Positions 1 to 9,400 of a stretch of 64,000 nt of DNA are shown in pieces. Position 1 is the stretch's first letter; each line of letters starts with the position of its first letter. Under the pieces are notes generated by a model, which was not told where the DNA came from, did no database searches, and saw nothing but the letters and a program-made list of their open reading frames with translations. Source of the stretch: Cupriavidus sp. EM10 (lineage in GTDB: Bacteria; Pseudomonadota; Gammaproteobacteria; Burkholderiales; Burkholderiaceae); NCBI RefSeq assembly GCF_018729255.1, contig NZ_CP076063.1, positions 149,625-213,624 of the forward strand, given 5' to 3'. A program made the position numbers and the translations under genes.

Positions 1-1
1 G

Positions 2-472
2 AGCTATGAGTTCACGCTCGTATCGTCTCCGCTCGGCGGCATTTTTTACCAAAAGGTCCGGTTCAAGGTTCCGACGTCGATCTCCGCCAAGGTGAAGGCG
101 CGCAACGACGCGCGTGGTGAAGCGCCGGACGAAGCCAAGGGTGCAGAAGCCGAAGGATCGCGCAATCCGGATGCGGTTGGCGTTTCTCCCGATCAACTGA
201 ATTTCGAGTATGCGATTTCGGGGAGCGCCAGTTTCAAGCCGGAAACTGCCTTTGACGATGGCAAGGCGCTCTGGTTGCGCCTGCCCAACGCAGCGCTGCA
301 GAACTGGCCGGTCGCTTTCATCAAGGACGGCAGCGATTTCGTGGTGGTCAATGCCATCCGCCGTGGCGGGTACCTCGTGGTGCAGCGACTGGCTGATACC
401 GTCGTGCTGCGCTCGGGCGACGATGAAGTGAAGATCGAGCGCGGCCGCCGCCGCATCCTGGGGCTGTTCTGA
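2..472 (+). CDS. virB9: VirB9/TrbG-family T4SS outer-membrane-complex protein (5' partial)
   Basis: C-terminal part of a VirB9 homologue; the reading frame is open to the left edge, so the start lies outside the window. The visible 156 residues contain the C-terminal beta-domain pattern of the family: FDDGKALWLRLP, then a hydrophobic P-VAFI stretch, VNAIRRGGYLVVQRL, and a basic RGRRRILGLF tail. VirB9 forms the outer-membrane core of a type IV secretion channel with VirB7 and VirB10. Its stop overlaps the virB10 start (TGATG), so the two are translationally coupled. The rest of the secretion operon would lie upstream. Family assignment is from recalled motifs. Confidence 0.82.
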   Translation, partial: SYEFTLVSSPLGGIFYQKVRFKVPTSISAKVKARNDARGEAPDEAKGAEAEGSRNPDAVGVSPDQLNFEYAISGSASFKPETAFDDGKALWLRLPNAALQNWPVAFIKDGSDFVVVNAIRRGGYLVVQRLADTVVLRSGDDEVKIERGRRRILGLF

Positions 473-1716
473 TGCGTGGCAAACAAAATGCGGACAACGT
501 CACCGACGTGACGGACGCGCAGGAACGGACCGTCAAGGGGAAGCTCCCGCGCAATGTCGTCCTCGCACTGGGTGGTGCGGCGGCACTGATGGTTGGCGCC
601 CTGGGCTATTACTTCCAGACCGTCTCGGACGAGCAGATCGACGCCAAGGCTCAGCAAGCGCGAGCCGATGAAATCAAGCAACGTGCCGGCAGCGCGGATA
701 CCGGGCAGAGCCTGGATGCGGTCATTCGTGCGCAGGCGGACAAGGCGCGTGAGGAATCCGAGAAACAGCGCAAACTGGCCATTGCGACGGATACCAAGGC
801 GCCCGTCATGACCGCCGGCGATCTCACTAGCGCGGCGAAAGCCACAGGCGCTGCGCCGGATGCGAAGAAGAATGCGGAAGATGACCTCTTCACGTCCTCA
901 GTATTCAAGAGCGGGACACGCAAGTCCCAGGTCGCACAGGTAAAGCAGCCGTCAGGCATGCCGGACGTGACGGATCCCGCGCAGATGCGTGCAATCCAGC
1001 AGGCTGTCGCGGCAAAGGCGGCCGCCGCGAATGCTGCGGGGGCGACCCCGGAGGGCGTTGCGCCGCAGGCATCCTCGTCGGATCGCCAGTTCCTGCGCGA
1101 CGCGGGAAGTCTGAACACGCTGCGAACCGGGTTCGACGGCAAGCTGCCGCGCTGCACGCTGAGCCGCGGCTTCGTGATTCCCGCCAACTTCGCCGGCGGC
1201 CTCAACTCGGACAAGCCGGGTGAGTTTCGTGCAACGGTATCGCAGGACGTCTACGACACCGTCAAGGGTACGTGCAAAATTATTCCGGCCGGCACCACGT
1301 TGGTTGGGATGTATAGCGCAGACATTGCTGTGGGCCAGGAACGCATCCTGACCGCTTTCGTGCGCATGCAACTGCCAAATGGGAAAACCGTTCCCCTGAT
1401 GGGCATGCAGGGTGCGGACCCGGACGGCACGGCTGGCAATACAGGCGACGTCAACAACCACTTCCTCAAGATCTTCGGCGGTGCGCTCGTGATCGGCGCC
1501 CTGTCGCTGCGTTTCAACGACAACCCGACAACTACCACGGTAGGACCCTCGGGTCTGGTGGCGTACGGCAATGCGGCCGGACAGGTAGCGACCCAGACGG
1601 CGCAGACGATTCTGAACCGCAACCAGAACATCCGCCCGACCATCACCACCGAGCCGGGGCAGAAGATGATGGTGCAGGTCAAGCACGATATCGTCCTGGA
1701 GCCGTATCGTGACTAA
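472..1716 (+). CDS. virB10: VirB10/TrbI-family T4SS protein
   Basis: 414-residue homologue of VirB10, the inner-to-outer membrane energy-sensing channel protein. Residues 1-25 are cytoplasmic, one membrane segment follows (about 27-46, VVLALGGAAALMVGALGYY), then a coiled/alanine-rich periplasmic linker, and the C-terminal TrbI beta-barrel domain from about residue 215 (RCTLSRGFVIPA...KIIPAGTTLVGMY...). The motif GTAGNTGDVNNHFLKIFGGAL fits the antenna region before the outer-membrane helix. Length and order are normal for the family. It overlaps virB9 at the start and the next gene by 8 bases at the end. Confidence 0.9.
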   Translation: MRGKQNADNVTDVTDAQERTVKGKLPRNVVLALGGAAALMVGALGYYFQTVSDEQIDAKAQQARADEIKQRAGSADTGQSLDAVIRAQADKAREESEKQRKLAIATDTKAPVMTAGDLTSAAKATGAAPDAKKNAEDDLFTSSVFKSGTRKSQVAQVKQPSGMPDVTDPAQMRAIQQAVAAKAAAANAAGATPEGVAPQASSSDRQFLRDAGSLNTLRTGFDGKLPRCTLSRGFVIPANFAGGLNSDKPGEFRATVSQDVYDTVKGTCKIIPAGTTLVGMYSADIAVGQERILTAFVRMQLPNGKTVPLMGMQGADPDGTAGNTGDVNNHFLKIFGGALVIGALSLRFNDNPTTTTVGPSGLVAYGNAAGQVATQTAQTILNRNQNIRPTITTEPGQKMMVQVKHDIVLEPYRD

Positions 1717-2506
1717 GCGGCTTGCGACGCTCCTGATTGCCGTTGCCGCATCGCTTGGCGCACAGGCTGCAACGATCGAGGCCGTCATCAGCCCCAACGC
1801 TATCGTCGTCAAGGCAGACGGGCAGGCACGCGTCCATATGCTGGATGGCAAGCCGGTCCTGTACTGCGGCCTTGACGCGTTCCTTGGCTGGTCCGCGCGG
1901 CTTCTCGGCGCGCAGATCGAGCCGGGTGCCGACGACGGACCTGTCGTGACGTTGGCTGGCAAGGCGACGCCCATTGCCCGACTGTTCACGCGAGAAGGCT
2001 GGCTGCGACCGGCCGTGCTAAACGATGCGGCGCAAGAAGCCCTGGCCGAGCGACGCGGCGGCTGGGCGTGCGCGCCGAAGACCGAGCCGTTTGCCCAGAT
2101 GGGCGTTCGCGTCGATCCCAAGATCACAGCCGGCATCGCCATGAACGAGTCGTCGTATCGCGGCCGTCCGTGGCCCTGGACGCTTAACGTGTCGGGTCGC
2201 GGCATGTTCTTCGCCACGCGCGAGGAAGCGTACGCGGCCGTCAATCGTCTGCTCGCGAATGACCGTTGCGACTTCGATGTGGGCTTGATGCAGGTGAATT
2301 GGTGCTACCACGGCAAGCGTTTTGCGTCGCCGTGGGAGGCGCTTGCCCCAGCGACCAACATCCGCGTTGCCGAAGACATTCTGGCAGAGAACCTTCAGCG
2401 CAGCGGTTCGGCCATGAAGGCTGTCGCCTGGTACCACAGCGCCAATCCCGAGCGCGGTGGGCCGTACTTTTCCCGCTTCATGAAACACGTCGCCCAATTC
2501 CAATGA
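1709..2506 (+). CDS. Secreted lytic transglycosylase-like protein
   Basis: 265 residues with a signal peptide (about 1-20, cut near AQA-AT). The C-terminal half is an SLT/lysozyme-like fold: candidate catalytic Glu147 in AGIAMNESSY, followed by the GLMQVN motif at 192-197 typical of VirB1-type peptidoglycan hydrolases. The N-terminal 120 residues are not recognised. It would open the cell wall for assembly of the secretion channel or pilus. It overlaps both neighbours, so it belongs to the same operon. A second, shorter transglycosylase is encoded about 1.2 kb downstream. Confidence 0.75.
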   Translation: MTKRLATLLIAVAASLGAQAATIEAVISPNAIVVKADGQARVHMLDGKPVLYCGLDAFLGWSARLLGAQIEPGADDGPVVTLAGKATPIARLFTREGWLRPAVLNDAAQEALAERRGGWACAPKTEPFAQMGVRVDPKITAGIAMNESSYRGRPWPWTLNVSGRGMFFATREEAYAAVNRLLANDRCDFDVGLMQVNWCYHGKRFASPWEALAPATNIRVAEDILAENLQRSGSAMKAVAWYHSANPERGGPYFSRFMKHVAQFQ

Positions 2507-3739
2507 TCAGGCCGCTCCTCTTCTCCGCTGTTGCGCTGGTCGCGGCGTGCGCTCACGCGGCCGACACTGATCCGCTCGACTTCGACTATCAGGTCGTCGC
2601 TCGCGCTGCGGATCGCCCCGCCATGGTATTCAACGACGGCCTTTCCACCTACATTCAACCCCGGCATGGGCAGCTTGTCCAGGCGGACGGCGCCATTCAG
2701 AACGGACCTTATTGGGTCATCGATGGCGTGCCCGATGTGCTGCGCTACACCGTGAACGGGCAGCCGGTGGTGGCTCGATGGAAGAGGGCAAACGGCTTTA
2801 CCTCGGAGCCGGCCAACCCTAGCGGGGATATGCCGCGGAGTCTTGCTTCCGTCTCCGGTCGTTTGGCCTTGATCGGTAACTATGCGGACCTTCCATTGGT
2901 ACGGGTCGGCCGCTCGTCACTGCCGCTTGCACAGATGGTGAAGTCCATCGCGCCCGCCGGATGGAGTGGCACGGCCCAGAAAGATATCCCGCTTACCGAC
3001 GACGTTTCGTTGGACGCAAAGGCGGGCGAGAACTGGGTGCAGGCGCTGGCGCGCGTGCTCGAACAGCGCAATCTCTATGCGGAGGTGGACTTCGTTCGCC
3101 GGAATATCTCGCTGCGTGCCACGCCGCCCAAAGCGTTCTCTGTAGAGCCGGGCCACGCTGCGCAGACGGCCGGCATGCTGCGTGTTGCCGCGCCAGTCGT
3201 GCCTGCGCCAGTGGCCGACGCGGCGCCTACCGCCACACCCCTGCCGGAGGGCCGACTCTGGCTTCGGCCTTCAATGCGCTGGCCATTCGCGATGCCAAAA
3301 ATGGTCGCATCGAGGTGCGCTTCGAATCCGAACCGAAGGACATGGAACTGCGCGATGGCTCGGGCGACAAGCTCCGCACACGATGGGATGACACCGAAAA
3401 GGTTCTGTCCTTCCCGACGGTCGACAACTTTACCGCCAGCGGTGGCGGCAAGCGCGTGGAGGTCGCGCGCGTGCCAGGCATCAACTTCCTGTTTCCGCGA
3501 GACAACGCCGCTGGCCTTGAACGCGTCTTCGAAAAGGATGGCGCGACCTATCTGAGCTTCGCCAAGTCAATGGCGAGCATCTCGGTGTTCGGGACAACCA
3601 CCAGGGCGGCGGGGAGCAGAAGGATCGCTACTTCAAGTTCGACGGGGTATCGGACCATCTGACCGTCATCGCAGACGGCAATGTCGTCCGTGTGGACCGC
3701 CTGCCGGAGGTCCGCTTCTACGAGCGCGCGGTCCAATGA
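2503..3739 (+). CDS. Exported VirB9/TrbG-like protein, two apparent frameshifts
   Basis: Begins MIRPLLFSAVALVAACAHA, a clear signal peptide, with the start overlapping the previous stop. The frame breaks near 3249 (a base lost in a G run) and near 3570 (a base lost in an A run); after both repairs it reads on to the stop, overlapping the next gene. The N-terminal part has VFNDGLSTYIQ and the last part RYFKFDGVSDHLTVIADGNVVRVDRL, both reminiscent of VirB9/TrbG beta domains, but I cannot place it in a named family with certainty. Position inside the virB/pil operon supports a periplasmic role in the pilus or channel. About 411 residues when repaired. Confidence 0.6.
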
Positions 3740-4161
3740 TTGCAATCCGTATCGGGCTACTGATAGCCGGCACCGCGCTCGCCGGTCTTGTGCAAGCCGA
3801 TTGCTTGGACGAGGCGGCGGCATTCCATCGCGTCAGTCCCGTGCTGGCGCGTGGCATTGCGCAGGTCGAGTCAGGGATGCGGTCGTGGGTAACCAACCGC
3901 AACACTAACGGCAGCGAGGACATCGGGCTGATGCAGATCAACTCGGCGCATTTGCCGCGGTTGGCGAAGTACGGCATCACGCGCCAGAGTCTGTTCGATC
4001 CCTGCACCAACGCCTACGTCGGCACGTGGATCCTCGCCGATTGCCTAAGCCGCTACGGAGATACCTGGACGGCAGTCGGTTGCTACAACGCCGGCTCGCC
4101 CGACAAGCGATTGCGCTACGCCAACCGTGTCTACCAGAAGCTGCAATCCACCAGCAAGTAA
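3736..4161 (+). CDS. PilT/IagB-type lytic transglycosylase
   Basis: 141-residue exported SLT-domain protein. Signal peptide 1-21 (ends LVQA-D), Glu45 in RGIAQVESGM is the likely catalytic acid, and EDIGLMQINS (61-70) is the conserved second motif. YNAGSP later in the chain is another family hallmark. In R64-type thin pilus operons the transglycosylase is called PilT (unrelated to the retraction ATPase PilT). It overlaps the preceding gene by 4 bases. Confidence 0.85.
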   Translation: MIAIRIGLLIAGTALAGLVQADCLDEAAAFHRVSPVLARGIAQVESGMRSWVTNRNTNGSEDIGLMQINSAHLPRLAKYGITRQSLFDPCTNAYVGTWILADCLSRYGDTWTAVGCYNAGSPDKRLRYANRVYQKLQSTSK

Positions 4162-4189
4162 CCCATTCGAATTCAAACGGAAATCAGCC

Positions 4190-4780
4190 ATGTACCAGTC
4201 TCGAATGCTCGCCCGGATCTCCCGGACCCTTTTGTCCGGTGCGGCCGCCTTTGCGGTATGCGCCCATGCGGCGGTGCCGGCCTCCGGCCCCTTTGGCGCA
4301 GAGCCGTTCGGCAACTTCGAGCCGACGAAGCCGCTCGCAGGCGGTGGGTGGCAGGTGCTGGCGGGCGAGCGCGCGAAGCCGACCACGGTGGCTGCGGTTT
4401 CACCGGCCGTGGCAAGTACACCGAGCGCCGCGCAGGTAGCCGTAACGCCGGTAGCCGTGACCCCAGCTCCGAGCACCGTGCCGCCCCTCAGCCCGTCGGC
4501 ACCGCTGGAGCGAAGCTGGAGCGTGTCTCCTGCTGACGCGAACTACCGCGTCCTCATTGAAAAGTGGGCCCGGGAGGCGGGGTGGACGGCGGCGCAGTGG
4601 GAAGTGGACCAGGACGTGCCCATCGAGGCGTCTGACGCTTTCTCGGGTGACTTCAAAACCGCCGTGCGGCGCGTGCTGTCCGCGACCGAGATGACCGACT
4701 ACAGCCTGAAGCCCTGCTTCTACTCGAACAACTATGTGCGTGTGGTGAAGCTCACCACGAAGTGCGACCCGTCCAAGTGA
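4190..4780 (+). CDS. pilL: PilL-like/TcpQ-domain pilus assembly protein
   Basis: 196 residues starting at MYQSRMLARISRTLL, chosen because a signal peptide (to about residue 28, ending CAHA-A) follows directly. The middle is a Pro/Ala/Val-rich linker. The C-terminal 80 residues (RSWSVSPADANYRVLIEKW onwards, with GDFKTAVRRVLSATEMTDY) resemble the TcpQ/PilL C-terminal domain that supports the secretin in type IVb pili. It sits immediately before the secretin gene. The name rests on the C-terminal pattern and position. Confidence 0.65.
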   Translation: MYQSRMLARISRTLLSGAAAFAVCAHAAVPASGPFGAEPFGNFEPTKPLAGGGWQVLAGERAKPTTVAAVSPAVASTPSAAQVAVTPVAVTPAPSTVPPLSPSAPLERSWSVSPADANYRVLIEKWAREAGWTAAQWEVDQDVPIEASDAFSGDFKTAVRRVLSATEMTDYSLKPCFYSNNYVRVVKLTTKCDPSK

Positions 4781-4788
4781 GGAAAGCA

Positions 4789-6582
4789 ATGATGTTGACC
4801 CGAATTCTTCGCCCGGCGACCGGCGCCGCGCTTGTCTGCTCCACGCTCGCAGGGTGTGTCTCTCCGTCGTTGCTCAAGGACGTGCGCCACGCGACCGACT
4901 CGACGACGGCGCAGTCCATGCAGACCACCGAGGACCTGTACGCCCGGATTCGCCGCGACCGGGCCGCAGTCGAAGCCGAACAGGATGTGGCGCGCCCCTA
5001 CCTCGCTGGCAAACGCGTCCCGGTTGCCCGCAACGTGACGCTCCCCGTCGCGTTGCGCGCCAATGTCGACACGCTCGTCATGTTCCCTGAGCGCTCGACA
5101 TCGCTCGCCGTGGTCGCACAGCGCATCCAGATGGCGACCAATATTCCGGTCAAGATCGAGTCGGATGTCTACCTGCCGCCGAGCCTCTTGCTGCCGCGCA
5201 GCCTGGGCCAGCAGGCCGCACAGCAGCTGCGTTCGACGCAAGGCCAGGGTGCAGTCAATCCCATCGCGCAGGGCCTGGGCCCGGCGCCGACCCTGAACGG
5301 CCCGCTGCCCGGCGCGCTGACCGCTGGCGGCGGCCTGTCCCCGGCTTCGCAAGCGACGCCGCTGCTCGATAACGCCCTGAACGTCGAGTTCAAGAACAGC
5401 GAGAAGATGCCGCTGGCCACCATGCTCGATACCGTTGCCACGCGCCTCGGTATCAACTGGGAATTCAACAGCGAGAAGGGCGTCATTCGCTTCTACCGGC
5501 TCGTAACGAAGACGTGGCAACTGCCGATGCAGGCCGGCACCAACTCGTTCACCACCGAGTTCAAGCAGTCCGCTCAAGGCTCGAGCTCAGGTAGCACCAG
5601 CGGCGGCCAGAGCAATCAGGTGGACGCTGTGGCCAAGTCCGAGATCAAGGATCAGGACGATCTGGCCGGTGTAAAGAAGAGCATCGAGCCGGCAATGACG
5701 CTGGTGGGTAACGCGGAACTCAACCCGGCGACCGGCCTGTTGACGCTGCGCGATACCAAGGAAGCGGTGGATGCCGCCGACGAGATCGTGCGTCGTCAGG
5801 TGGCGATCTACTCGCGCATGGTGACGCTCAAGTTCCAGATGATCGACCTGACCGTGTCCGACAACGGCGAGGCCGGTGTTGACTGGAATGTCGTACTGAC
5901 CAAGGCGTTGAACAACCTGCCCGGCTTCACGGCGACGGCGCTGTCGCCCGCCACGCTGGTCTCGTCGTCTGCCGGCAGCCTGGGGTTGAACCTGACATCG
6001 GGTGGCTTCAGTGGGACGCAGGCCATCGTCAGTGCGCTCAAGCAATACGGCACGGTGACGTCGAACCTGACGATTCCTGTCTCGATGCGCAATCGGCACG
6101 GTTTCCAGTACAACAACCGTCGTACGTTCTCGTACGTGTCCGGCACCACACCGGCGGCCTCGAGCGTGGGCGGCACGGGCGGCGTCCCCGGCATCACGAC
6201 ATCGACCGCCACGGTTGGCTTCAAGCTGGCCGTCTACGCCGACGCGACCTCGCGCGATGACGTGAACCTGACGATCGCGCTGGACCAGTCCAAGCAGGAT
6301 GGCCCGCTCGAAAAATTCACGTCCGGTTCTGGCGACAACCAGCAGTCGGTGCAGACCATCAATCTTGTCGGCAAAGGCATCCCCAAGCAGGATCTCATCG
6401 TGCGCAATGGGCAGACCGTTCTCATGACGGCGCTGGATCAGGATGACACGCAGAACACGCGCCGCACGCTCGGCGAGTCCTTGCCGATGATCCTGGGTGG
6501 ATCGCAGACGGTATCGAAGACCCGCACGTTCACCTTGCTGCTGGCAACCGTGATGGTGCAGGACCAGGGCGAGGCGAGGTAA
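4789..6582 (+). CDS. pilN: PilN-type type IVb pilus secretin (lipoprotein)
   Basis: 597 residues. The start at 4789 is preceded by GAGGA. A lipoprotein signal ends at LAGC with Cys23 as lipidation site. The N-terminal domain is followed by a Gly/Ser/Gln-rich region (about 255-275) and a C-terminal secretin domain (long beta region with GLNLTSGGFSGTQAIVSALK, RNRHGFQYNN, GKGIPKQDLIVRNGQTVLMTAL, ending in a VQDQGEA tail). It forms the outer-membrane pore through which the pilus exits. Same order as R64 (pilL-pilN-pilO-pilP-pilQ). Confidence 0.88.
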   Translation: MMLTRILRPATGAALVCSTLAGCVSPSLLKDVRHATDSTTAQSMQTTEDLYARIRRDRAAVEAEQDVARPYLAGKRVPVARNVTLPVALRANVDTLVMFPERSTSLAVVAQRIQMATNIPVKIESDVYLPPSLLLPRSLGQQAAQQLRSTQGQGAVNPIAQGLGPAPTLNGPLPGALTAGGGLSPASQATPLLDNALNVEFKNSEKMPLATMLDTVATRLGINWEFNSEKGVIRFYRLVTKTWQLPMQAGTNSFTTEFKQSAQGSSSGSTSGGQSNQVDAVAKSEIKDQDDLAGVKKSIEPAMTLVGNAELNPATGLLTLRDTKEAVDAADEIVRRQVAIYSRMVTLKFQMIDLTVSDNGEAGVDWNVVLTKALNNLPGFTATALSPATLVSSSAGSLGLNLTSGGFSGTQAIVSALKQYGTVTSNLTIPVSMRNRHGFQYNNRRTFSYVSGTTPAASSVGGTGGVPGITTSTATVGFKLAVYADATSRDDVNLTIALDQSKQDGPLEKFTSGSGDNQQSVQTINLVGKGIPKQDLIVRNGQTVLMTALDQDDTQNTRRTLGESLPMILGGSQTVSKTRTFTLLLATVMVQDQGEAR

Positions 6583-6585
6583 ATC

Positions 6586-7377
6586 ATGCGCGCACTTCGT
6601 CAATTCGTATCGGATCTGGTGAACCTGTATCAATGGAGCCTGCCGGTGGCTGTAGTGACCTGGCTTCCTTGGCTGCTGGCCGTCGCCATTCAACCTCGTG
6701 GGGACAGGATCGGGGTAGGGATCGTGATGGCGGTGGTCACGCTGTTCGGCCAAGGCTTGCTGGCTGCCTACAGCCTCTCACTGCGCGGTCGGATGATCGT
6801 ATCCGATGACAACTACTGGACAGTGCTGGTGGACGGTACCGCCCGCGGCGCCATTTCCGACGCCGAGTACGCCGCGATGCGCGAGCGTGCCGTGTTCTCG
6901 GTGAGTACCTATCTGCGACAGGCCGTCAATGTCGTAGGCGCTGGCGTGAACGTACTTCACTGGCTCATTCGCAATATTCCGGTGATCCTGTTCTGGATTG
7001 CGCTCGGCGGATTGTTGCTCGCACCGGAGGGTACTGTCGTGGCGATCAAGACCATTCTGATTGCGGCGCAGACGGACCCCGAGCGGCTTGCGGTTGCAAT
7101 CGTGCAGTTTCTGCTGCCCATGCTGATGTCATCGGCCGCACTCGGCATGCTATTTCTGTACCAGCAGTTCGGATGCCGCAATGAGTTCCGCGCAGCGTGG
7201 CAGGATGAAATGCGCCGGCGACTGGACCTGTTCCCGATTGGCGAGATCACCCTCACTCGCATCGAGAATCATCAGTCCGTCATTGCCGACGAGCGTCGTG
7301 CGTTCCGGACGTTTCTGCGCCAGCGATGCGGCGTGGCGGAAGCTGCCGCGAGCGCTGCAGAAGGGGCGGCACGATGA
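6586..7377 (+). CDS. Polytopic membrane protein of the pilus operon
   Basis: 263 residues, starting three bases after the pilN stop. Hydrophobic segments are visible at about 20-36, 45-62, 125-148 and 165-190; the C-terminal 70 residues are polar and basic. I do not recognise a family. Its end overlaps the pilO start (ATGATTG), so the products are probably made together. It may be an inner-membrane platform subunit specific to this pilus type; that is inference from position only. Confidence 0.7.
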   Translation: MRALRQFVSDLVNLYQWSLPVAVVTWLPWLLAVAIQPRGDRIGVGIVMAVVTLFGQGLLAAYSLSLRGRMIVSDDNYWTVLVDGTARGAISDAEYAAMRERAVFSVSTYLRQAVNVVGAGVNVLHWLIRNIPVILFWIALGGLLLAPEGTVVAIKTILIAAQTDPERLAVAIVQFLLPMLMSSAALGMLFLYQQFGCRNEFRAAWQDEMRRRLDLFPIGEITLTRIENHQSVIADERRAFRTFLRQRCGVAEAAASAAEGAAR

Positions 7378-8743
7378 TTGTCAATATCCATGGCAAGACG
7401 CTTGCTTTCGGGATGAACTGGCGGACGCTCACGGGCAATGCGCCGGCGCCGGACCTGGCCGCCAAGGTGGCAAAGGAGGTCAAGGCAGGGCGGATCTGGC
7501 ATGACGGCGCGGCGCTTCACATGGGTACCTCGCGCCCGAAGATGCACAGACCAAGATCAAGGACAAGATCTACTCGGCCGCCGTTGCCATTGCCCGCATC
7601 CCGGACCTGCTGCCGAACGTGTTGTTCGCGTATCGGCTGGAGAACGCAGGTGCGCACGTTGGGTATTTTGTCTGCGGCATCCTGAAGGGCCGCCCGCGCG
7701 TGGGCTTCGACCGCGTCATTGCGGATGAGGCCACGCTCTCGGAAGTGGTCAGGGACTTCGCGCAGAAGGCCGGAGGCTCGTTCCGACTGGCCGGCAATCT
7801 GCCGGAGCTGGCCCAACTGGTGACGGTGACAACGCCGCTGAGCTTTGTCGAGCTGCATCTCGACGCGATTGCCGCCGCCGCTGACTCTCATACGGCGCTG
7901 CGCAAGCCGAGTGCTGCGGCGACCAAGAAGCGGTTGGCGATGCTGGCGATTGTTGGGCTTCTTGCTGCCGTCGGCGGCAAGTACGGCATGGCCGAGTACC
8001 AGGCGTACCAGATTCGCAAGAATCCGCCACCGCCGCAGAAGAGCCCCGCGGAGCGGTATGCCGAGGACATCATGGCACGCTCAGTTGCGCCATCGGCCAA
8101 GGCGGCAGTCGCCATCCCGCAGTTTGCTCGTTGGTTTGCGGAGTCTGTACCGGTTGTCGTGGGTGGGTGGAAGCTCGCCACCATTACTTGCAAGACCGTC
8201 GTTTCCCCGATGGCGGAGTGCGAGGCGGTCTACAGCCTGGATGCGAGCAAGAGCGGAGGCGGCACGCGTGGTGCGACGAACACCACGTTTCTGGCCGATA
8301 TACCGGATGTCTTCGCCAATCCGCGGTTCGGGAAAGACGACAACGACGTGACGGTGACTGCGAAGGTGCCGTTCGGCCCGCCGACGCCGCTTGGCAAGCT
8401 ACTCGAATCACTGCCTACCAGCATGGCATTGCGCACTGACCTGGGTTCGACACTGCAGTTAATGCGGCCTGCGACCACGAAGGCAGTGCTCAACGAAATG
8501 GTGCCGTTCGGCGCGATCCCGCCAGAGGGACTGGGGTCGGTACCGGCGATCTACCGAATTGCCACCTGGGAGATCAACGGCCCGCTGCGCAATGCCGGCA
8601 TGGTCGGCGCTTTCCCACCGAACGTGTCCGTCAGTGAACTCACCCTCACCGTCAAGCTGGACGCCGACCCGTCCATCAACGACTCCAAATTCATGATCGA
8701 AGCCAAGGGCGACGCCTACGCGCGCGATGGAGCACACCAATGA
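7374..8743 (+). CDS. pilO: PilO (type IVb pilus inner-membrane protein), frameshifted
   Basis: Starts MIVNIHGKTLAFGMNW. The frame breaks near 7528 where one G seems missing (HMG then YLAPEDAQTKIKD); after that the ORF is continuous to the stop. The repaired protein is about 456 residues with one membrane segment (KKRLAMLAIVGLLAAVGGKY) and a periplasmic C-terminal half. Length, topology and position between the secretin and PilP match the PilO2 family of R64-like pili, which links the inner-membrane platform to the secretin. It overlaps both neighbours by 4 bases. Confidence 0.75.
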
Positions 8744-9392
8744 AACGAATCTCGACCGCACTTCTTGTTTCTCTTGCCGCCGGCGCTGCGCATGCGGATG
8801 GCGTGAAAACCATCACGCAACAACTGCTGGAGAAGGATGCGCAACTCGCCCTGCAGAAGCTCGATCAGGATCTCGCAAAGGGCAATCCCGCGCCGACATC
8901 GGTGGCCGCCGCGCCAGCGTCGTCGGAGCAACGCGCGCGGGACGAGGCACCGAAGACGATCGCACTCTACGGCGTGGATGGTCGCGCTGCGGGGCTGCCT
9001 TTGACCTTGCGCAGCTACGTGAAGTGGGGCGACCAGGTGTATGCGGCCAAGGTAGGCGGCTCGGTGCGCGGTTACAAGGTGGTCGCCATCTCCGAGGCGG
9101 GGACGAAACTATCGCGTGGCAAGCTGACTGTGAACGCGGCCCGGGTCGACGAGGATGCCGTGATTCTGGCAGGCGAGCAGTCGGGTGGTGAAGTCCGTGC
9201 GACGTCGAAACAAGCCGGGCCGCTTCCTGGCGGAACGCACCCCGGCGGCATGCCACCAGTTTCGGGTGCTCCCCCGGCTTTAAGCCGCTCCCGCCGGTGA
9301 CGCCTCCAATGCAGCCGAGTCCGTCATCTACGGGCGCCCCGGCGCAGGTCGGCTCGCTGGCTGCGCCCGCGGCGGCGCCGGTGAAAGGTTGA
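8740..9392 (+). CDS. pilP: PilP-like pilus biogenesis protein, 3' frameshift
   Basis: Signal peptide at 1-19 (MKRISTALLVSLAAGAAHA), a coiled stretch, then the globular domain ALYGVDGRAAGLPLTLRSY...VRGYKVVAISEAGTKL typical of type IVb PilP. As sequenced it stops at 9300 in a proline-rich tail. In the next frame the tail continues as GFKPLPPVTPPMQPS and ends at 9392, just ahead of pilQ, so I infer one base lost in the CCCCCGG run near 9275. The proline-rich tail is plausible for a periplasmic linker. Confidence 0.75.
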
Positions 9393-9400
9393 GACCGGTC

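Noticed and set aside
952..2244. Long minus-strand ORF (430 codons) opposite virB10 and the transglycosylase
   Set aside because: Shadow of real plus-strand genes in GC-rich DNA; composition is Arg/Ala/Ser-rich with no domain.
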